A stretch of 64,000 nt of DNA from Cohnella algarum (GCF_016937515.1 NZ_JAFHKM010000002.1:1855001-1919000); one strand, 5' to 3'; positions 6,802 through 16,013 are shown, numbered from the stretch's first letter. Made by a program: numbers and translations. The notes: generated by a model not told the origin, from the sequence alone.

Positions 6802-9111
6802 ATGAATTTAGCCGTCAAGTGGATGCAAAAATTCAAAGACCGCGATACCCGGCATAAGCTGAAAGGCTATCGGAACAAAGCGGAGCTCATCCGAAAACGG
6901 AATTTTGAAGCATGGGACGAAAAGCGGCTGCAAGCGGAATCTCTCCGGCTGAAAAGGGAAGCAAAATCGGGCAAGCCTTTAGACGAGCTGCTTGTCGATG
7001 CCTATGCGCTGGTCTGCGAGGCAGCGAAGAGAAAGCTCGGATTACGGCCTTACGATGTCCAGATCATGGCTGCCATCGCCCTGCACGAGGGATTTTTGAT
7101 CGAGCAGCAAACCGGCGAAGGAAAAACGCTCTCTGCCGTTATGCCTGCTTATCTGAACGCGCTAACCGGCGAAGGCGTTCACGTGCTGACTTTTAACGAT
7201 TATTTGGCAAATCGGGATGCGGAGTGGATGGGCCCGATCTATCGTTTCCTCGGGTTAACGGTAAACGCGGCTCAAGCGGGCATGAGCTTGTCCGAGAAAC
7301 GGGAAGCGTACGCAGCGGATATAACCTATGTTACGGCCAAAGAGGCGGGATTCGATTATTTGCGCGACACGATCGCTCTGAACGAAGCCGATATCGTGCA
7401 TCGTCCTTTCCACTGCGTCATCGTCGACGAAGCGGATTCGCTCCTCCTCGACGAAGCGCGGGTGCCGCTGGTCATCGCCGGCGAGCCGAGCTCTTCCGGC
7501 AGCGACGGAATTCGTTTGGCAGAAGCAGCCAGGCAGCTCAAGCAAGGTGAGCATTACGACTTCGACGAGTTCGAGCGGAACGTTTATTTAAATGAAGCGG
7601 GCTCTGCCAAAGCGGAATCGCTGCTGGGATGCGGCAATTTGTACGAAAGCCATAACAGTCATTTGTTGTCGTCGTTGAATTGCGCGCTGCATGCGGAAGC
7701 GTTATTGAAAAAAGACGTCGATTACATCGTCCGGGACGGCAAAATCGAGCTGATCGACGAATATACCGGCCGCGTGGCGGAGAACAGGCAATTGCCGGAC
7801 GGGCTTCAAGCCGCGCTAGCGGCCAAGGAAGGGCTGCAGCCCTTAGCCGGCGGAAAAGTTCTCGGTACGATCACCCTTCAGCACTTCCTTAGCCTATATC
7901 CGAAGATTTGCGGAATGACGGCCACCGCGCACGCTTCCGCCGTGGAATTCGAAGAGATTTATGCGCTGCAGGTCGTGCAAATTCCGCCGAACCGGCCAAA
8001 CATACGGATCGACCATCCGCACCGGATTTATACCCATAAAAAAGCCAAACTTAAGGCGCTTGTACGAGAAATCTCTTCCGTCCATGCGACGGGACGCCCG
8101 ATTCTCATCGGTACGTCAAGCGTAGGGGAGTCTGACATGCTGGCGGAGGCGCTGGCGGCTGCCGGCGTACCTTGCCATGTTCTGAATGCGAAAAACGATA
8201 CAGAAGAAGCCGAGATCATCGCCAAAGCGGGAGAAATCGGCGCCGTGACGGTGTCTACGAATATGGCGGGACGCGGCGTCGACATTCGGCTCGGCGGCGG
8301 CGACCCCGCACAAGCGGAAATTGTCGCCAGGCTGGGCGGGTTGTACGTGATGGGTACGCATGTGCACGAAAGCGTGCGAATCGACGACCAGCTGCGCGGG
8401 CGTTCCGGCCGCCAGGGCGACCCGGGAGCCTCCGTATTTTTCGTAAGCTTGGAGGATGAGTTGTTCCTTCGGTTCGGCATCGAGAAAGCGATTCCGCCCC
8501 TGTATCGCGATCTCAAGCAGGATGAGGCTCTCGATGAGTCGGTGCTCCGCAGCAAAATCGCGCATATCCAGCGCGTGATCATGGGCCAAAACTTCCATAT
8601 CCGCCAGGAACTGAACCATTATTCGGATATGGTGGAGGAACAGAGGCGGATTCTATACGAGGAGCGGCTCGGAATTTTGAAGGGCGAGACGCCGATGAGC
8701 CCTTCGGAGCAGCGGGTACGGCTTTATTATATCGACAAGTTCTGGGCTGACCATCTGGCATACGTTTCTTACATTCGCGAAAGCATCCATTTGACGAGCC
8801 TCGCCAGCCGCAATCCGATCGACGAATTTCATGCGCAAATCATCCAGGCCTACGAGCAAATTCCGGCTAAAATAAATCGAGAGTCGGAGAAGATGCTCGC
8901 AAGGCTCGGAGGTTCGAACGATCCGGCGAAGTGGGAAAAGTTCGGGCTCAAGAGCCCTTCTTCTACTTGGACGTATCTCATCAACGATCAATTCATGGAA
9001 TACTTGCAGAAGCCCGGCTCGTGGAGCTCAGGAACGATTATCGCTTATTGGATTCGCAAGATGTTGAGACCGGTATTCGGGTGGGAAAAATTTTTCATGC
9101 AAGGAAAATAA
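6802..9111 (+). CDS. SecA2-like accessory preprotein translocase ATPase
   Basis: 769 residues, shorter than housekeeping SecA (about 840). Motifs: Walker A TGEGKT (104-109), DEAD-type box VDEADSLLLDEARVPLVIAG, motif V/VI blocks STNMAGRGVDIRLGGGDPA and QLRGRSGRQGDPG. The C-terminal zinc-binding SEC-C tail is absent; the protein ends in a basic segment WIRKMLRPVFGWEKFFMQGK. This fits an accessory SecA that exports a small set of proteins through the main SecYEG. No SecY2 or obvious substrate gene lies beside it. ATG 6802 has GGAAGGAGAG at 6781-6790, a long spacing. It lies 55 bases after the DUF5808 pseudogene. Confidence 0.88.
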   Translation: MNLAVKWMQKFKDRDTRHKLKGYRNKAELIRKRNFEAWDEKRLQAESLRLKREAKSGKPLDELLVDAYALVCEAAKRKLGLRPYDVQIMAAIALHEGFLIEQQTGEGKTLSAVMPAYLNALTGEGVHVLTFNDYLANRDAEWMGPIYRFLGLTVNAAQAGMSLSEKREAYAADITYVTAKEAGFDYLRDTIALNEADIVHRPFHCVIVDEADSLLLDEARVPLVIAGEPSSSGSDGIRLAEAARQLKQGEHYDFDEFERNVYLNEAGSAKAESLLGCGNLYESHNSHLLSSLNCALHAEALLKKDVDYIVRDGKIELIDEYTGRVAENRQLPDGLQAALAAKEGLQPLAGGKVLGTITLQHFLSLYPKICGMTATAHASAVEFEEIYALQVVQIPPNRPNIRIDHPHRIYTHKKAKLKALVREISSVHATGRPILIGTSSVGESDMLAEALAAAGVPCHVLNAKNDTEEAEIIAKAGEIGAVTVSTNMAGRGVDIRLGGGDPAQAEIVARLGGLYVMGTHVHESVRIDDQLRGRSGRQGDPGASVFFVSLEDELFLRFGIEKAIPPLYRDLKQDEALDESVLRSKIAHIQRVIMGQNFHIRQELNHYSDMVEEQRRILYEERLGILKGETPMSPSEQRVRLYYIDKFWADHLAYVSYIRESIHLTSLASRNPIDEFHAQIIQAYEQIPAKINRESEKMLARLGGSNDPAKWEKFGLKSPSSTWTYLINDQFMEYLQKPGSWSSGTIIAYWIRKMLRPVFGWEKFFMQGK

Positions 9112-9147
9112 GGACGGTTGCACGTATATACATGCTTATTTCCGAGC

Positions 9148-9633
9148 TTATCTTATGGAGGCCGATATGGAAAAGTAACTCATCTCAACGGGTGAGACGG
9201 GCTTTGGGCTCGGTTCTCCCGCCACATTCTCTGACACGCCGTCTTGGCTTTCATCCGAGCAGTCCCGGCGGTATTTTCCCTGCTCCAGCTTCATGTCAAT
9301 AAAATCGACGACCTGCTGCAGCGAGGCGATTTGGTTGACGATATTTTCCCGGTGGCTCCTCATGTGCTCCACCAGCTCAGGATATTCTCCGGGATCTGTG
9401 TCGGCGGAGACCGCCAAAAACGGCCGCATTTCCTCCAGCGGCATCCCCGTTTTTTTCAGGCAGGAGATCAGCCGGATCGTATTGATGTCTTCCTGCCGGT
9501 AGATGCGGTGCCCGTTGTCCTTCCGATCCGCCCGAGGTAGCAGCGCGATCTTTTCGTAATAACGAATCGTATCCTCGGAGATTCCGGTTTGCTCGGCGGT
9601 TTGCTTTATTGTAAAGGTTTGCTCTTCCATCAT
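9148..9633 (-). CDS. MerR-family transcriptional regulator
   Basis: 161 residues. The winged helix (TIKQTAEQTGISEDTIRYYE, LLPRADRKDNGHRIYRQEDI) is followed by the MerR hinge CLKKTGMPLEEMRPFL and a coiled-coil dimer helix. It lacks the C-terminal metal cysteines of CueR/ZntR and belongs with regulators such as AdhR/YfmP that control an oxidoreductase. ATG 9633 is 7 bases after GGGAGG; the frame is open to 9675 without a better start. It is divergent from the SDR gene at 9805, and both promoters have the 19-bp spacer and dyad used by MerR activators, so it very likely controls itself and the SDR gene. Confidence 0.9.
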   Translation of the reverse strand: MMEEQTFTIKQTAEQTGISEDTIRYYEKIALLPRADRKDNGHRIYRQEDINTIRLISCLKKTGMPLEEMRPFLAVSADTDPGEYPELVEHMRSHRENIVNQIASLQQVVDFIDMKLEQGKYRRDCSDESQDGVSENVAGEPSPKPVSPVEMSYFSISASIR

Positions 9634-9666
9634 CCTGTTTCCTCCCGGAGAATGCTTTTTTTGTGC

Positions 9667-9697
9667 ATTATACATCTTGGTGCTGGCTCCAAGTCAA
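9667..9697 (-). promoter_or_regulatory. MerR-type promoter of the merR gene
   Basis: On the minus strand TTGACT (9697-9692) and TATAAT (9672-9667) are separated by 19 bp. The spacer carries the dyad CTTGG-AGCCAGCA-CCAAG. A 19-bp spacer with a dyad is the mark of promoters activated by MerR-family proteins. Confidence 0.8.
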
Positions 9698-9728
9698 ATC
9701 TTAGGACAAAAACTTTTGCTTTCGTGCC

Positions 9729-9759
9729 TTGACTTAGAGTCGACTCCAAGTTATAGAAT
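9729..9759 (+). promoter_or_regulatory. MerR-type promoter of the SDR gene
   Basis: TTGACT (9729-9734) and TAGAAT (9754-9759) are 19 bp apart. The spacer holds the near-perfect dyad CTTAGAGTCGACTCCAAG (9733-9750), closely related to the one at 9667-9697. Confidence 0.82.
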
Positions 9760-9804
9760 GTGCGCTATCAGGGAAAATATCCCGCCATCAGGAGGAGACG
9801 TAAA

Positions 9805-10662
9805 ATGAACGCGAACCAACGAGAAAATATCGCACTGATTACCGGCGCAAGCAACGGGATCGGGTTGGAATTAACACGGAAGTTGCTGTCGGAGGGCTGG
9901 CAGGTGGTTGCTTTGAACCGTTCCGGCTTTCCTGCGGATGATACGCAAATCCAAAAAGCCATCCATAGTGGACGGCTTCGCATGTATAAAATAGCGGATC
10001 TCGCCGATTTTTCCAGCTTGAGACGTACTTTGGAAGAGATCAAAGGAAAAGAGCGGCAGATCGACATCTTGTTCAACAATGCCGGCGGAAGCTTTGACGA
10101 ACTGAGCTATTCGAAACAAGGGCGCGAGAAACATTATGAACTGATGACGGTCGTTCCGTATATCATTCTGATGGAATTGAAGGAACTCTTAAAAAACGCC
10201 GGCTTAAAAACGGTAGTCAATACCTCATCGTCAGCATTAAAATTTGTGAAAGAGTTTAATATCGAAATCCTGGAACGCCCCAAAACCTTCCGCAAACTGC
10301 TTGGTCCATATGCCGCTTCGAAGCTGGCGCTTTCGCTGTGGACTCAAGCTATCGCACCGCAGCTTGCCAAAGAGGGCATTAAGATCCGCAGCGTTGACCC
10401 GGGTAGCAATAATACGCTAAGAAAAGGAAAAAAATCCGGATTACCCATAGTGGCTAAATTGTTAATGAAGCTGTTTTTCTCTCCGCCTACCCACGGCGCG
10501 AACCAGTTGTATGAGGGGGCCCTCGGAGAACACCGTAAGGAGACTGGCGTGTTTTTGCTGAAAGGTCAGGTTGCAGATGTAAAATTTAAAGATCAAGCGC
10601 GGAACGTTTTGGATAGGGTTCATGCGATTTACAGACACGAATTTCTTGGTGAGCGCGCTTAA
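9805..10662 (+). CDS. Short-chain dehydrogenase/reductase
   Basis: 285 residues with a Rossmann fold: dinucleotide loop TGASNGIG (about 13-20), NNAGG motif, active Ser in NTSSSAL and YAASK with catalytic Tyr and Lys. It is NAD(P)-dependent; substrate unknown. The shape (a longer C-terminal tail, FFSPPTHGANQLYEGALGEH) resembles retinol-dehydrogenase-like SDRs. ATG 9805 follows CAGGAGGAG. The MerR-type promoter at 9729-9759 and the divergent merR gene point to induction by a stress or an aldehyde/quinone-like effector. A hairpin at 10834-10868 separates it from the convergent MFS gene. Confidence 0.88.
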   Translation: MNANQRENIALITGASNGIGLELTRKLLSEGWQVVALNRSGFPADDTQIQKAIHSGRLRMYKIADLADFSSLRRTLEEIKGKERQIDILFNNAGGSFDELSYSKQGREKHYELMTVVPYIILMELKELLKNAGLKTVVNTSSSALKFVKEFNIEILERPKTFRKLLGPYAASKLALSLWTQAIAPQLAKEGIKIRSVDPGSNNTLRKGKKSGLPIVAKLLMKLFFSPPTHGANQLYEGALGEHRKETGVFLLKGQVADVKFKDQARNVLDRVHAIYRHEFLGERA

Positions 10663-10833
10663 AGCCGTGCTCCTTCTTTCACTCGCCTCTTTCTCCTCGC
10701 CAACGGCAATCGGATTCTCCTCATAGCCGATGTTGTTTGCAAACGATTATGTATACATCGGGACGAATCGTGAGACTCGCCTCTCCATCGCCATTGCTCG
10801 TTGCCCGTCAGCTTCAGTTTAGCGTTCGGAATA

Positions 10834-10868
10834 AAGACAGGCGCGACATTTCTGTCGCAGCCTGTCTT
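10834..10868. terminator. Hairpin between convergent genes
   Basis: AAGACAGGC (10834-10842) plus GCGACA pairs with TGTCGC plus GCCTGTCTT (10860-10868) around TTTC, with a one-base bulge. There is no long T-run, but position and strength suggest a bidirectional terminator for the SDR and MFS genes. The rest of 10663-10943 shows nothing. Confidence 0.55.
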
Positions 10869-10943
10869 CAAAGCATTAGGAAACAATCATCCCCCTGCAA
10901 GCCAACTCTTGCGACGCCAGTTCTTGAAGCTCATGGAACCCTC

Positions 10944-12197
10944 CTACGAAAGCGTCGCTTCTTTTAATTCCGGCCTTCCGGCTTCGACCAGCCGTTTGTT
11001 TTTAACGAAAAACAAGGTCAGGACGAGCATAAGCAACCCGGTTCCGACCAGAAGCCATTCGATCTCGATCACATCCGCTATAGGACCGAAGATCAGCATG
11101 CCGATCGGCATCATGGACGTCGAGATCATGCCGAAGACGCCGAAGATGCGCCCCATGTAGTTCGGATCCACCTTTTCCTGCAGCATGACGGTCGTCGGAG
11201 TATTTAACATAGGCATGGCCACGCCGAATACGGCCATCGGGATTAAGTAAATCCAGAAGTTGGGGATAACGCCCAACAGGACCGTACATACGCCCATCAC
11301 CAGATTGGCGAGAGTCATCGTGTGGATTTTGTTGCGGAAGCCGCCCCACGAGGCGATGAGAGCTCCGCCGGCCATCATCCCGACCGAGAAAGCGATCTCT
11401 ATGGCCGTCAACCGCCAATAATCGTCCCCGAAGCTGCGCGTCACCTGCAGCGGCGTCAGAAACGCGGCCGGAGCCATCAAAACAAAGAAAATCGCGAAAA
11501 AGACAAAAAAGGATTTGAGAAAGCCGTGGTTCCGAATGTAGGCCAGACCAAGCTTAAAGTCCTCCCGATAGCTGGTCGTTTGCGCATCCGACGCCTTTTG
11601 GTGCGGCGGAATTTTCAAGAAGAACAACAAAGAGAGAATCGCGATCGCCGCGGTGACCACATCGATAAAGAAGATGACTTCGATCGTAGCCACCGTCAGC
11701 AGCGTCGCGCTGACAATCGGAGCGACGAACATCATAAGCGCCTGAAGGGTTCCGTTGATTCCGTTGACCTTCGTCAGCTTTTCCTCCGGCACGATCTGCG
11801 GCAGGATCGCCCCTACCGCCGGCGTCTGGATTCCGGTGCCCAGCGCGCGAACGGCCGCAATGACGAACAGCAGCCAAGCCTCGTCGTAACCTAGCAGAAA
11901 GGTGATCGCTAGAACCAGAGTCACGGCGGCAATCATGGCATCGGCCAGCATGATCAGATTTTTGCGGTTGAACCGGTCCGCCCACACCCCCGCGAACGGC
12001 GACAACACGAAGGTCGGGATGAACCCGCAAAGGATAAACAGCGTCATCATAAGGCCGGATTCGGTCGTGAGCGTAACGTACCACATGATCGCATACTGGA
12101 CTAACGCGGAACCGAATAACGATATGGTCTGACTACTCATAAACAGAACGATATCCCTTTTCCAATTCTTGCTTCTATGTTCTTCGATTTGTGTCAT
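10944..12197 (-). CDS. MFS efflux transporter (DHA3 / enterobactin-exporter-like)
   Basis: About 417 residues and 12 hydrophobic helices. The loop 2-3 motif GVWADRFNRKNLIML and the following helix are typical of drug:H+ antiporter-3 family members such as MefA- and EntS-like exporters. It would expel a small molecule from the cytoplasm; substrate unknown. ATG 12197 is preferred over GTG 12206 because AAAGG then sits at normal distance. It is alone, convergent with the SDR gene and divergent from the DUF1697 gene. Confidence 0.88.
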   Translation of the reverse strand: MTQIEEHRSKNWKRDIVLFMSSQTISLFGSALVQYAIMWYVTLTTESGLMMTLFILCGFIPTFVLSPFAGVWADRFNRKNLIMLADAMIAAVTLVLAITFLLGYDEAWLLFVIAAVRALGTGIQTPAVGAILPQIVPEEKLTKVNGINGTLQALMMFVAPIVSATLLTVATIEVIFFIDVVTAAIAILSLLFFLKIPPHQKASDAQTTSYREDFKLGLAYIRNHGFLKSFFVFFAIFFVLMAPAAFLTPLQVTRSFGDDYWRLTAIEIAFSVGMMAGGALIASWGGFRNKIHTMTLANLVMGVCTVLLGVIPNFWIYLIPMAVFGVAMPMLNTPTTVMLQEKVDPNYMGRIFGVFGMISTSMMPIGMLIFGPIADVIEIEWLLVGTGLLMLVLTLFFVKNKRLVEAGRPELKEATLS

Positions 12198-12307
12198 CCC
12201 CAACACCTTTCCGAGTCAAAATAGCGCCGTTATTTGCAAGTATTGCCTTATTGTAACACGTAATACGGCGCTTTACTTATTACGCCTGGGCAAAGCTCTG
12301 CGTTCCA

Positions 12308-12337
12308 TTGTTTCTCCCTCTTTCTCGCCCCTATAAT
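12308..12337 (+). promoter_or_regulatory. Sigma-A-like promoter of the DUF1697 gene
   Basis: TTGTTT (12308-12313) and TATAAT (12332-12337) are separated by 18 bp, about 46 bases before the ATG at 12384. Confidence 0.6.
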
Positions 12338-12383
12338 AATTGTATACTCTAACTGAATCAGGATTCGAATGGGAGGAATAACG

Positions 12384-12935
12384 ATGGTATTCGTAGCTTT
12401 GCTACGGGGAATTAACGTAGGCGGCAACAATAAAATCGATATGAAGCTGCTCAAACGCACGTTCGAAGGGCTGGGACTCGCTCAAGTCGTCACCTATATC
12501 AACTCGGGCAACATCATTTTCTCGGACGAGCTGCGTACTTCGGAGGAACTAGCCGCCAAGCTGGAGGAAGCCATTCTTGCCGACTTCGGACTTGCCATTC
12601 GGGTGATGATTCGGACCCTGGACGAAATCGGAATCATTATGGACAAGCTTCCCGAAGACTGGACGAACGACGCGAACATGAAAAGCGACGTTCTTTATCT
12701 ATGGGAGGAATACGATCGCGAGTCCGTACTGGAGGAGCTGCCCGTCAAGCCCGGGATCGATCGGGTCATCTATGCTCCGGGGGCGATTTTATGGTCGTAC
12801 GATAAAATCAATGCCGCCAAGAGCGGCATGACCAAGATCATCGGCACGAAGCTTTATCGGCAAGTCACCGTCCGCAACGTTAATACGGCCCGCAAAATAT
12901 ACGACCTGATGCAGGCCGCCGCCAATCAGGCATAA
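12384..12935 (+). CDS. DUF1697 family protein
   Basis: 183 residues. The N-terminus FVALLRGINVGGNNKIDMKL and the segment VVTYINSGNIIFSDE are the signature of DUF1697. It is a small soluble alpha/beta protein with no assigned reaction. ATG 12384 follows GGGAGG at 12371-12376. It is monocistronic, with a recognisable promoter at 12308-12337. Confidence 0.9.
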   Translation: MVFVALLRGINVGGNNKIDMKLLKRTFEGLGLAQVVTYINSGNIIFSDELRTSEELAAKLEEAILADFGLAIRVMIRTLDEIGIIMDKLPEDWTNDANMKSDVLYLWEEYDRESVLEELPVKPGIDRVIYAPGAILWSYDKINAAKSGMTKIIGTKLYRQVTVRNVNTARKIYDLMQAAANQA

Positions 12936-13537
12936 CGCAACGTGGAGCGAAAACCGGTTAGCAAGTTACGGATCAGAACCGTCAAAACGGGCGTAACAGG
13001 CTGCCCGATTCGGTCTGATTCGAGGAAAACTTTAACTGGATAACCCAAGCTGTTCTAATCCAGCAACACTTCTTTCGCAGGATCGCGCAAGAACTCGAAC
13101 ATGGCATGGATTTGCGCGGCCGTATTCCGCTCGACGGAAAGCTCCGGCAACCCGTCCTGGGCGAAAAAGCCCACATCGCTCGTCTCCACGCCGCTGAGGG
13201 CCTGGCCGCCGACGATGTCGCAGCGGATGAACAGCTTGTAGATATGATAAGGCTCGGGCGGATGGTCATGGAATTTCTTGTCCAGAACGGCCAAGAGGCG
13301 GACCGGCTTCACTTCATACCCCGATTCTTCCCGCACTTCCTTCACGGCAACTTCGGAAGGGGACAGGCCGATGTCGGCCCACCCTCCGGGCAAGGCCCAG
13401 GCTCCGTCGATCTTTTCGCGAACGAGCAAAATTTTCCCGTCCCGGAATACGACGGCCCGGATATCCGTTTTGGGCGTGGCGTATCCGGTCTCGCCGGCAA
13501 AGGCGAGCCGGATCCGTTCCTTTCCGGCCCATGTATA

Positions 13538-14898
13538 GGAACTGTAGCAAATTAAACTACCTATTTCTAGGTGAAATCGTGTAATTCCATTCTCCATGAA
13601 AGTCATTTTTTTCTAGGTTTACTTGGGCCAGTTCTTCATCCGTTACTTTGATTCCTTTTGGGTACGCTGTTGTGTCCAACTCGGCCTGTACCTTCAGCCC
13701 GGTTGTTGTCGTCGTGGACGCAATCAGATTGACAATGACCTCGTGGCTGGTTAGCGGCTTTCCCCGCCAATTCTGGGTGATGCATGAAAACAGACGATGC
13801 TCAATCTTGTTCCATTTGCTCGTCCCCGGTGGAAAGTGGCAGACCGATAGGGACAACCCCGTTTCGTCCGACAACGTCTGCAACTCCGTCTTCCACAGCC
13901 GTACACGAGAGCCGTTGCTTCCGCCTCCATCCGCTGTGATCAGGAGCTTCGTGGCGTTTGGATAGGTAGCTTGACCCATCGCCGTCCACCAACGGCGGAT
14001 GCTTTCTACCGCAAAAGCTGCCGTATCGTGATCCGTGCCTACGCTCACCCATCCGGCATTCGCGCTGAGATCATAGACGCCGTATGGATTGACTTTTCCG
14101 AGCTCGGGGATTTGAAAATCATGAACGCGTACCTTCTCCGGGCTGCCTTTGGGTTGCCATTCGACACCGCCGTTTTTGAAGTCGCCGACCAACTCTTTTT
14201 TCTTGGTATCCACGGAGATCACCGGCTCTCCTTCGTTTTGGAAGGCCTGCACCTGATCGTGAATATGCTGAAATTGCGCATCACGGTCTTCATGACGACC
14301 GCCTTCTTCTGTTTTTCGATTGGCCTGCAGACTGTAGCCGAGCTCGTGTAATAGCGTGGCTACCATCTTGTTGTCGGTCTTGTGCCCCATTTCATTCAAG
14401 GCGGCAGCGAGTTTACGCGTACTCTTGTTCGTCCAGCGCAGAGGCGAGTCGGGTTCACCTCGGGTAGCGGGATCAATCAACTTCTCCAGATCGCTCAGCA
14501 GCGTCGGATCCGTATCCACCGTTCGCTTCCGACCCCCACCCGATTTCCGAATCCGTTCAGGGTCGATCTGCTCCGGGTTCTTCAATTCCCGAATGCCCGC
14601 TTGGATGACTTTATGACTGATTCCCAATTCTCGTTCGACGAATGCGATCCCTCCACGACCATAAGCGAGGGCTTCAGTTGCCGCAAATAATCGTCTCTGA
14701 CGTTCATTCAGAAAGGGGCTCAATTGTTCGTAACGTTGCTTCAACGTATTCTGCATGAGAGGATTCCTCCTTCGGGTTGGAGGCCGTTCTCCTGCCAAGC
14801 CGTTGTTTCTACCAGTCTACCAGATTTCGCTACATCGCGCTTTCTTCATTTCCAGCCTTATGTGTAATTTATTAGGGTGTTTATTTCGCTACAGTCCC
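13538..14898. mobile_element. ISAzo13-like insertion sequence, complete, 1361 bp
   Basis: Terminal inverted repeats are GGAACTGTAGCAAATTAAAC (13538-13557) and, read inward from the right end, GGGACTGTAGCGAAATAAAC (14879-14898), differing at three positions. ATA occurs directly on each side (13535-13537 and 14899-14901) and is the target duplication. One transposase gene fills the element. It sits inside the NUDIX gene. Intact ends, duplication and transposase suggest recent insertion. Confidence 0.92.
13557..14756 (-). CDS. ISAzo13-family transposase
   Basis: About 399 residues. An N-terminal helix-turn-helix region (ALAYGRGGIAFVERELGISH) is followed by a DDE-type core with blocks VISVDTKKKELVGDFKNGG, KLLITADGGGSNGSRVRLWK and FPPGTSKWNKIEHRLFSCIT; the Asp of SVDTKKK, the Asp of TADGGGSNG and the Glu of NKIEHR fit a DDE triad. 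These are hallmark stretches of ISAzo13 transposases. ATG 14756 is 6-7 bases after AAGGAGGAA; the longer frame to 14798 lacks a better start. The stop lies within the left inverted repeat. It appears intact and potentially active. Confidence 0.92.
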   Translation of the reverse strand: MQNTLKQRYEQLSPFLNERQRRLFAATEALAYGRGGIAFVERELGISHKVIQAGIRELKNPEQIDPERIRKSGGGRKRTVDTDPTLLSDLEKLIDPATRGEPDSPLRWTNKSTRKLAAALNEMGHKTDNKMVATLLHELGYSLQANRKTEEGGRHEDRDAQFQHIHDQVQAFQNEGEPVISVDTKKKELVGDFKNGGVEWQPKGSPEKVRVHDFQIPELGKVNPYGVYDLSANAGWVSVGTDHDTAAFAVESIRRWWTAMGQATYPNATKLLITADGGGSNGSRVRLWKTELQTLSDETGLSLSVCHFPPGTSKWNKIEHRLFSCITQNWRGKPLTSHEVIVNLIASTTTTTGLKVQAELDTTAYPKGIKVTDEELAQVNLEKNDFHGEWNYTISPRNR

Positions 14899-15184
14899 AT
14901 AGTTTGCAAGAATGTCCACGCTAAGCTGCCTTAACGCTTCGTACCGTTCGATATCGTAGACGTCTTTCGCATAGGTCAGCCCGGTTTGGGCGATCGCCTG
15001 GATCTGTTTGGCCCACTCCAACCATTTCGGCTCGGTCATCGTTTCGCTCCTCTATCTCCGACTTTTATCGTTTCTTCTTCATTCTACTTCGATCCGGGAA
15101 ATCCTTTGCCGGTTCCGATCTTCGGAAGCGGCTCCGAAAGCCCGCAACGATCGAAACGAATGGCTTCGGCTTCAAATGCGAATA

Positions 15185-15217
15185 CGCCCCCAACCGCCGG
15201 AAAGACGGCAGGGGGCG
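15185..15217. terminator. Hairpin after the FhuF-like gene
   Basis: CGCCCCC (15185-15191) pairs with GGGGGCG (15211-15217), with a second inner stem CCGCC/GGCGG-like segment. It lies 7 bases past the leftward FhuF-like stop. T-residues follow only on the plus side, so termination is probable but not certain. Confidence 0.5.
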
Positions 15218-15223
15218 TTTTCG

Positions 15224-16012
15224 TCAGGATGAGCCGGAGGCTCCGGGGAGCGGGCAGCGCCTGCAGTACTCCGCCGATATTTCATAATAAAGGCAGCAGG
15301 TGCGCCGCAACCGGTGCCGGCAACCGTCGCCGGACTCAAGGCCGGCAGGATCGACCAGCCCGGACAGCGGATTGCGCCGCTCGCCGAACGGTTCCCCGGG
15401 GATCTCGCGGACAAGATAGCGAAAATCTTCGCGAATGCGGCCGGCGGCATCCCGGTCGCCCGCCTCCTCAAGCGCATCCTCGAATAGCGGGACGATTCGC
15501 ACGACGACATTTTCCCACAGCACGACGGGAGGGATGCGGGCGGTCTCGGCCAAAGCGCGGAGCAAGGGGGCGACATGCCCGGCAAAAAGCTCCCGCACCG
15601 ACCGTTCGCGCCACTCATCCCGCCTTCCGGGCTCGGGCTCCGTCGAGCGATCGTCCGCCAGACGAAGATGGGGAAGCTTCGTACCGCCCGGATGGCGTTC
15701 CGGGTCCGCATACGTCTCCAGAAAGCAGTGCTCCAATCGCAGCGTTAACTCTTTGTTATAAACGCTCATGGCATACAAAGCGGGCGAAACGGCGAGATAA
15801 GCATACCTCTTGACCAGCGTGGATGCCGTCACCCTGCGCGACGGCGACCCGATATAGCCGCCCAGCCAATCGAGGTATTGCTCGCGCGTTTCGCGATCGA
15901 GCAAATCGGCGGCGCGCACGCTCCTTCGGCACGAACGCGGGCTGTCCTGCCTGAGCAGACCGAAGCGCTCGGACAAGTCCGTCCATTCCGAAGCGGTAAG
16001 AGGGCCCGGCAT
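15224..16012 (-). CDS. FhuF-like siderophore-iron reductase
   Basis: 262 residues. The C-terminus has CCLYYEISAEYCRRC, a Cys-Cys pair followed by a CxxC, the [2Fe-2S] cluster site of the FhuF family. Such proteins reduce Fe(III) bound to hydroxamate-type siderophores in the cytoplasm so the iron is released. The middle is the IucA/IucC-C-terminal-like helical domain. Its ATG lies one base after the stop of the upstream AraC/substrate-binding ORF, so both are one transcript. This is the only siderophore-processing enzyme of the block; permease and ATPase genes are not in the window. Confidence 0.8.
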   Translation of the reverse strand: MPGPLTASEWTDLSERFGLLRQDSPRSCRRSVRAADLLDRETREQYLDWLGGYIGSPSRRVTASTLVKRYAYLAVSPALYAMSVYNKELTLRLEHCFLETYADPERHPGGTKLPHLRLADDRSTEPEPGRRDEWRERSVRELFAGHVAPLLRALAETARIPPVVLWENVVVRIVPLFEDALEEAGDRDAAGRIREDFRYLVREIPGEPFGERRNPLSGLVDPAGLESGDGCRHRLRRTCCLYYEISAEYCRRCPLPGASGSS

Positions 16013-16013
16013 G

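Larger units (their letters stand above)
13055..15039 (-). pseudogene. NUDIX hydrolase interrupted by an insertion sequence
   Basis: The N-terminal piece (ATG 15039 down to 14899) starts [20 protein letters not shown], a typical NUDIX_N domain. The rest (13537 to 13055) carries the NUDIX box GGWADIGLSPSEVAVKEVRE followed by ESG. Removing the element and one copy of the 3-bp target duplication joins them in frame as ILANYTWAGKERIRLAFAGE, giving one ordinary hydrolase of about 210 residues that would have cleaved an ADP-ribose-like or other nucleoside diphosphate. The ribosome site GAGGAG is intact. The gene is certainly inactivated unless the element excises precisely. Confidence 0.9.
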
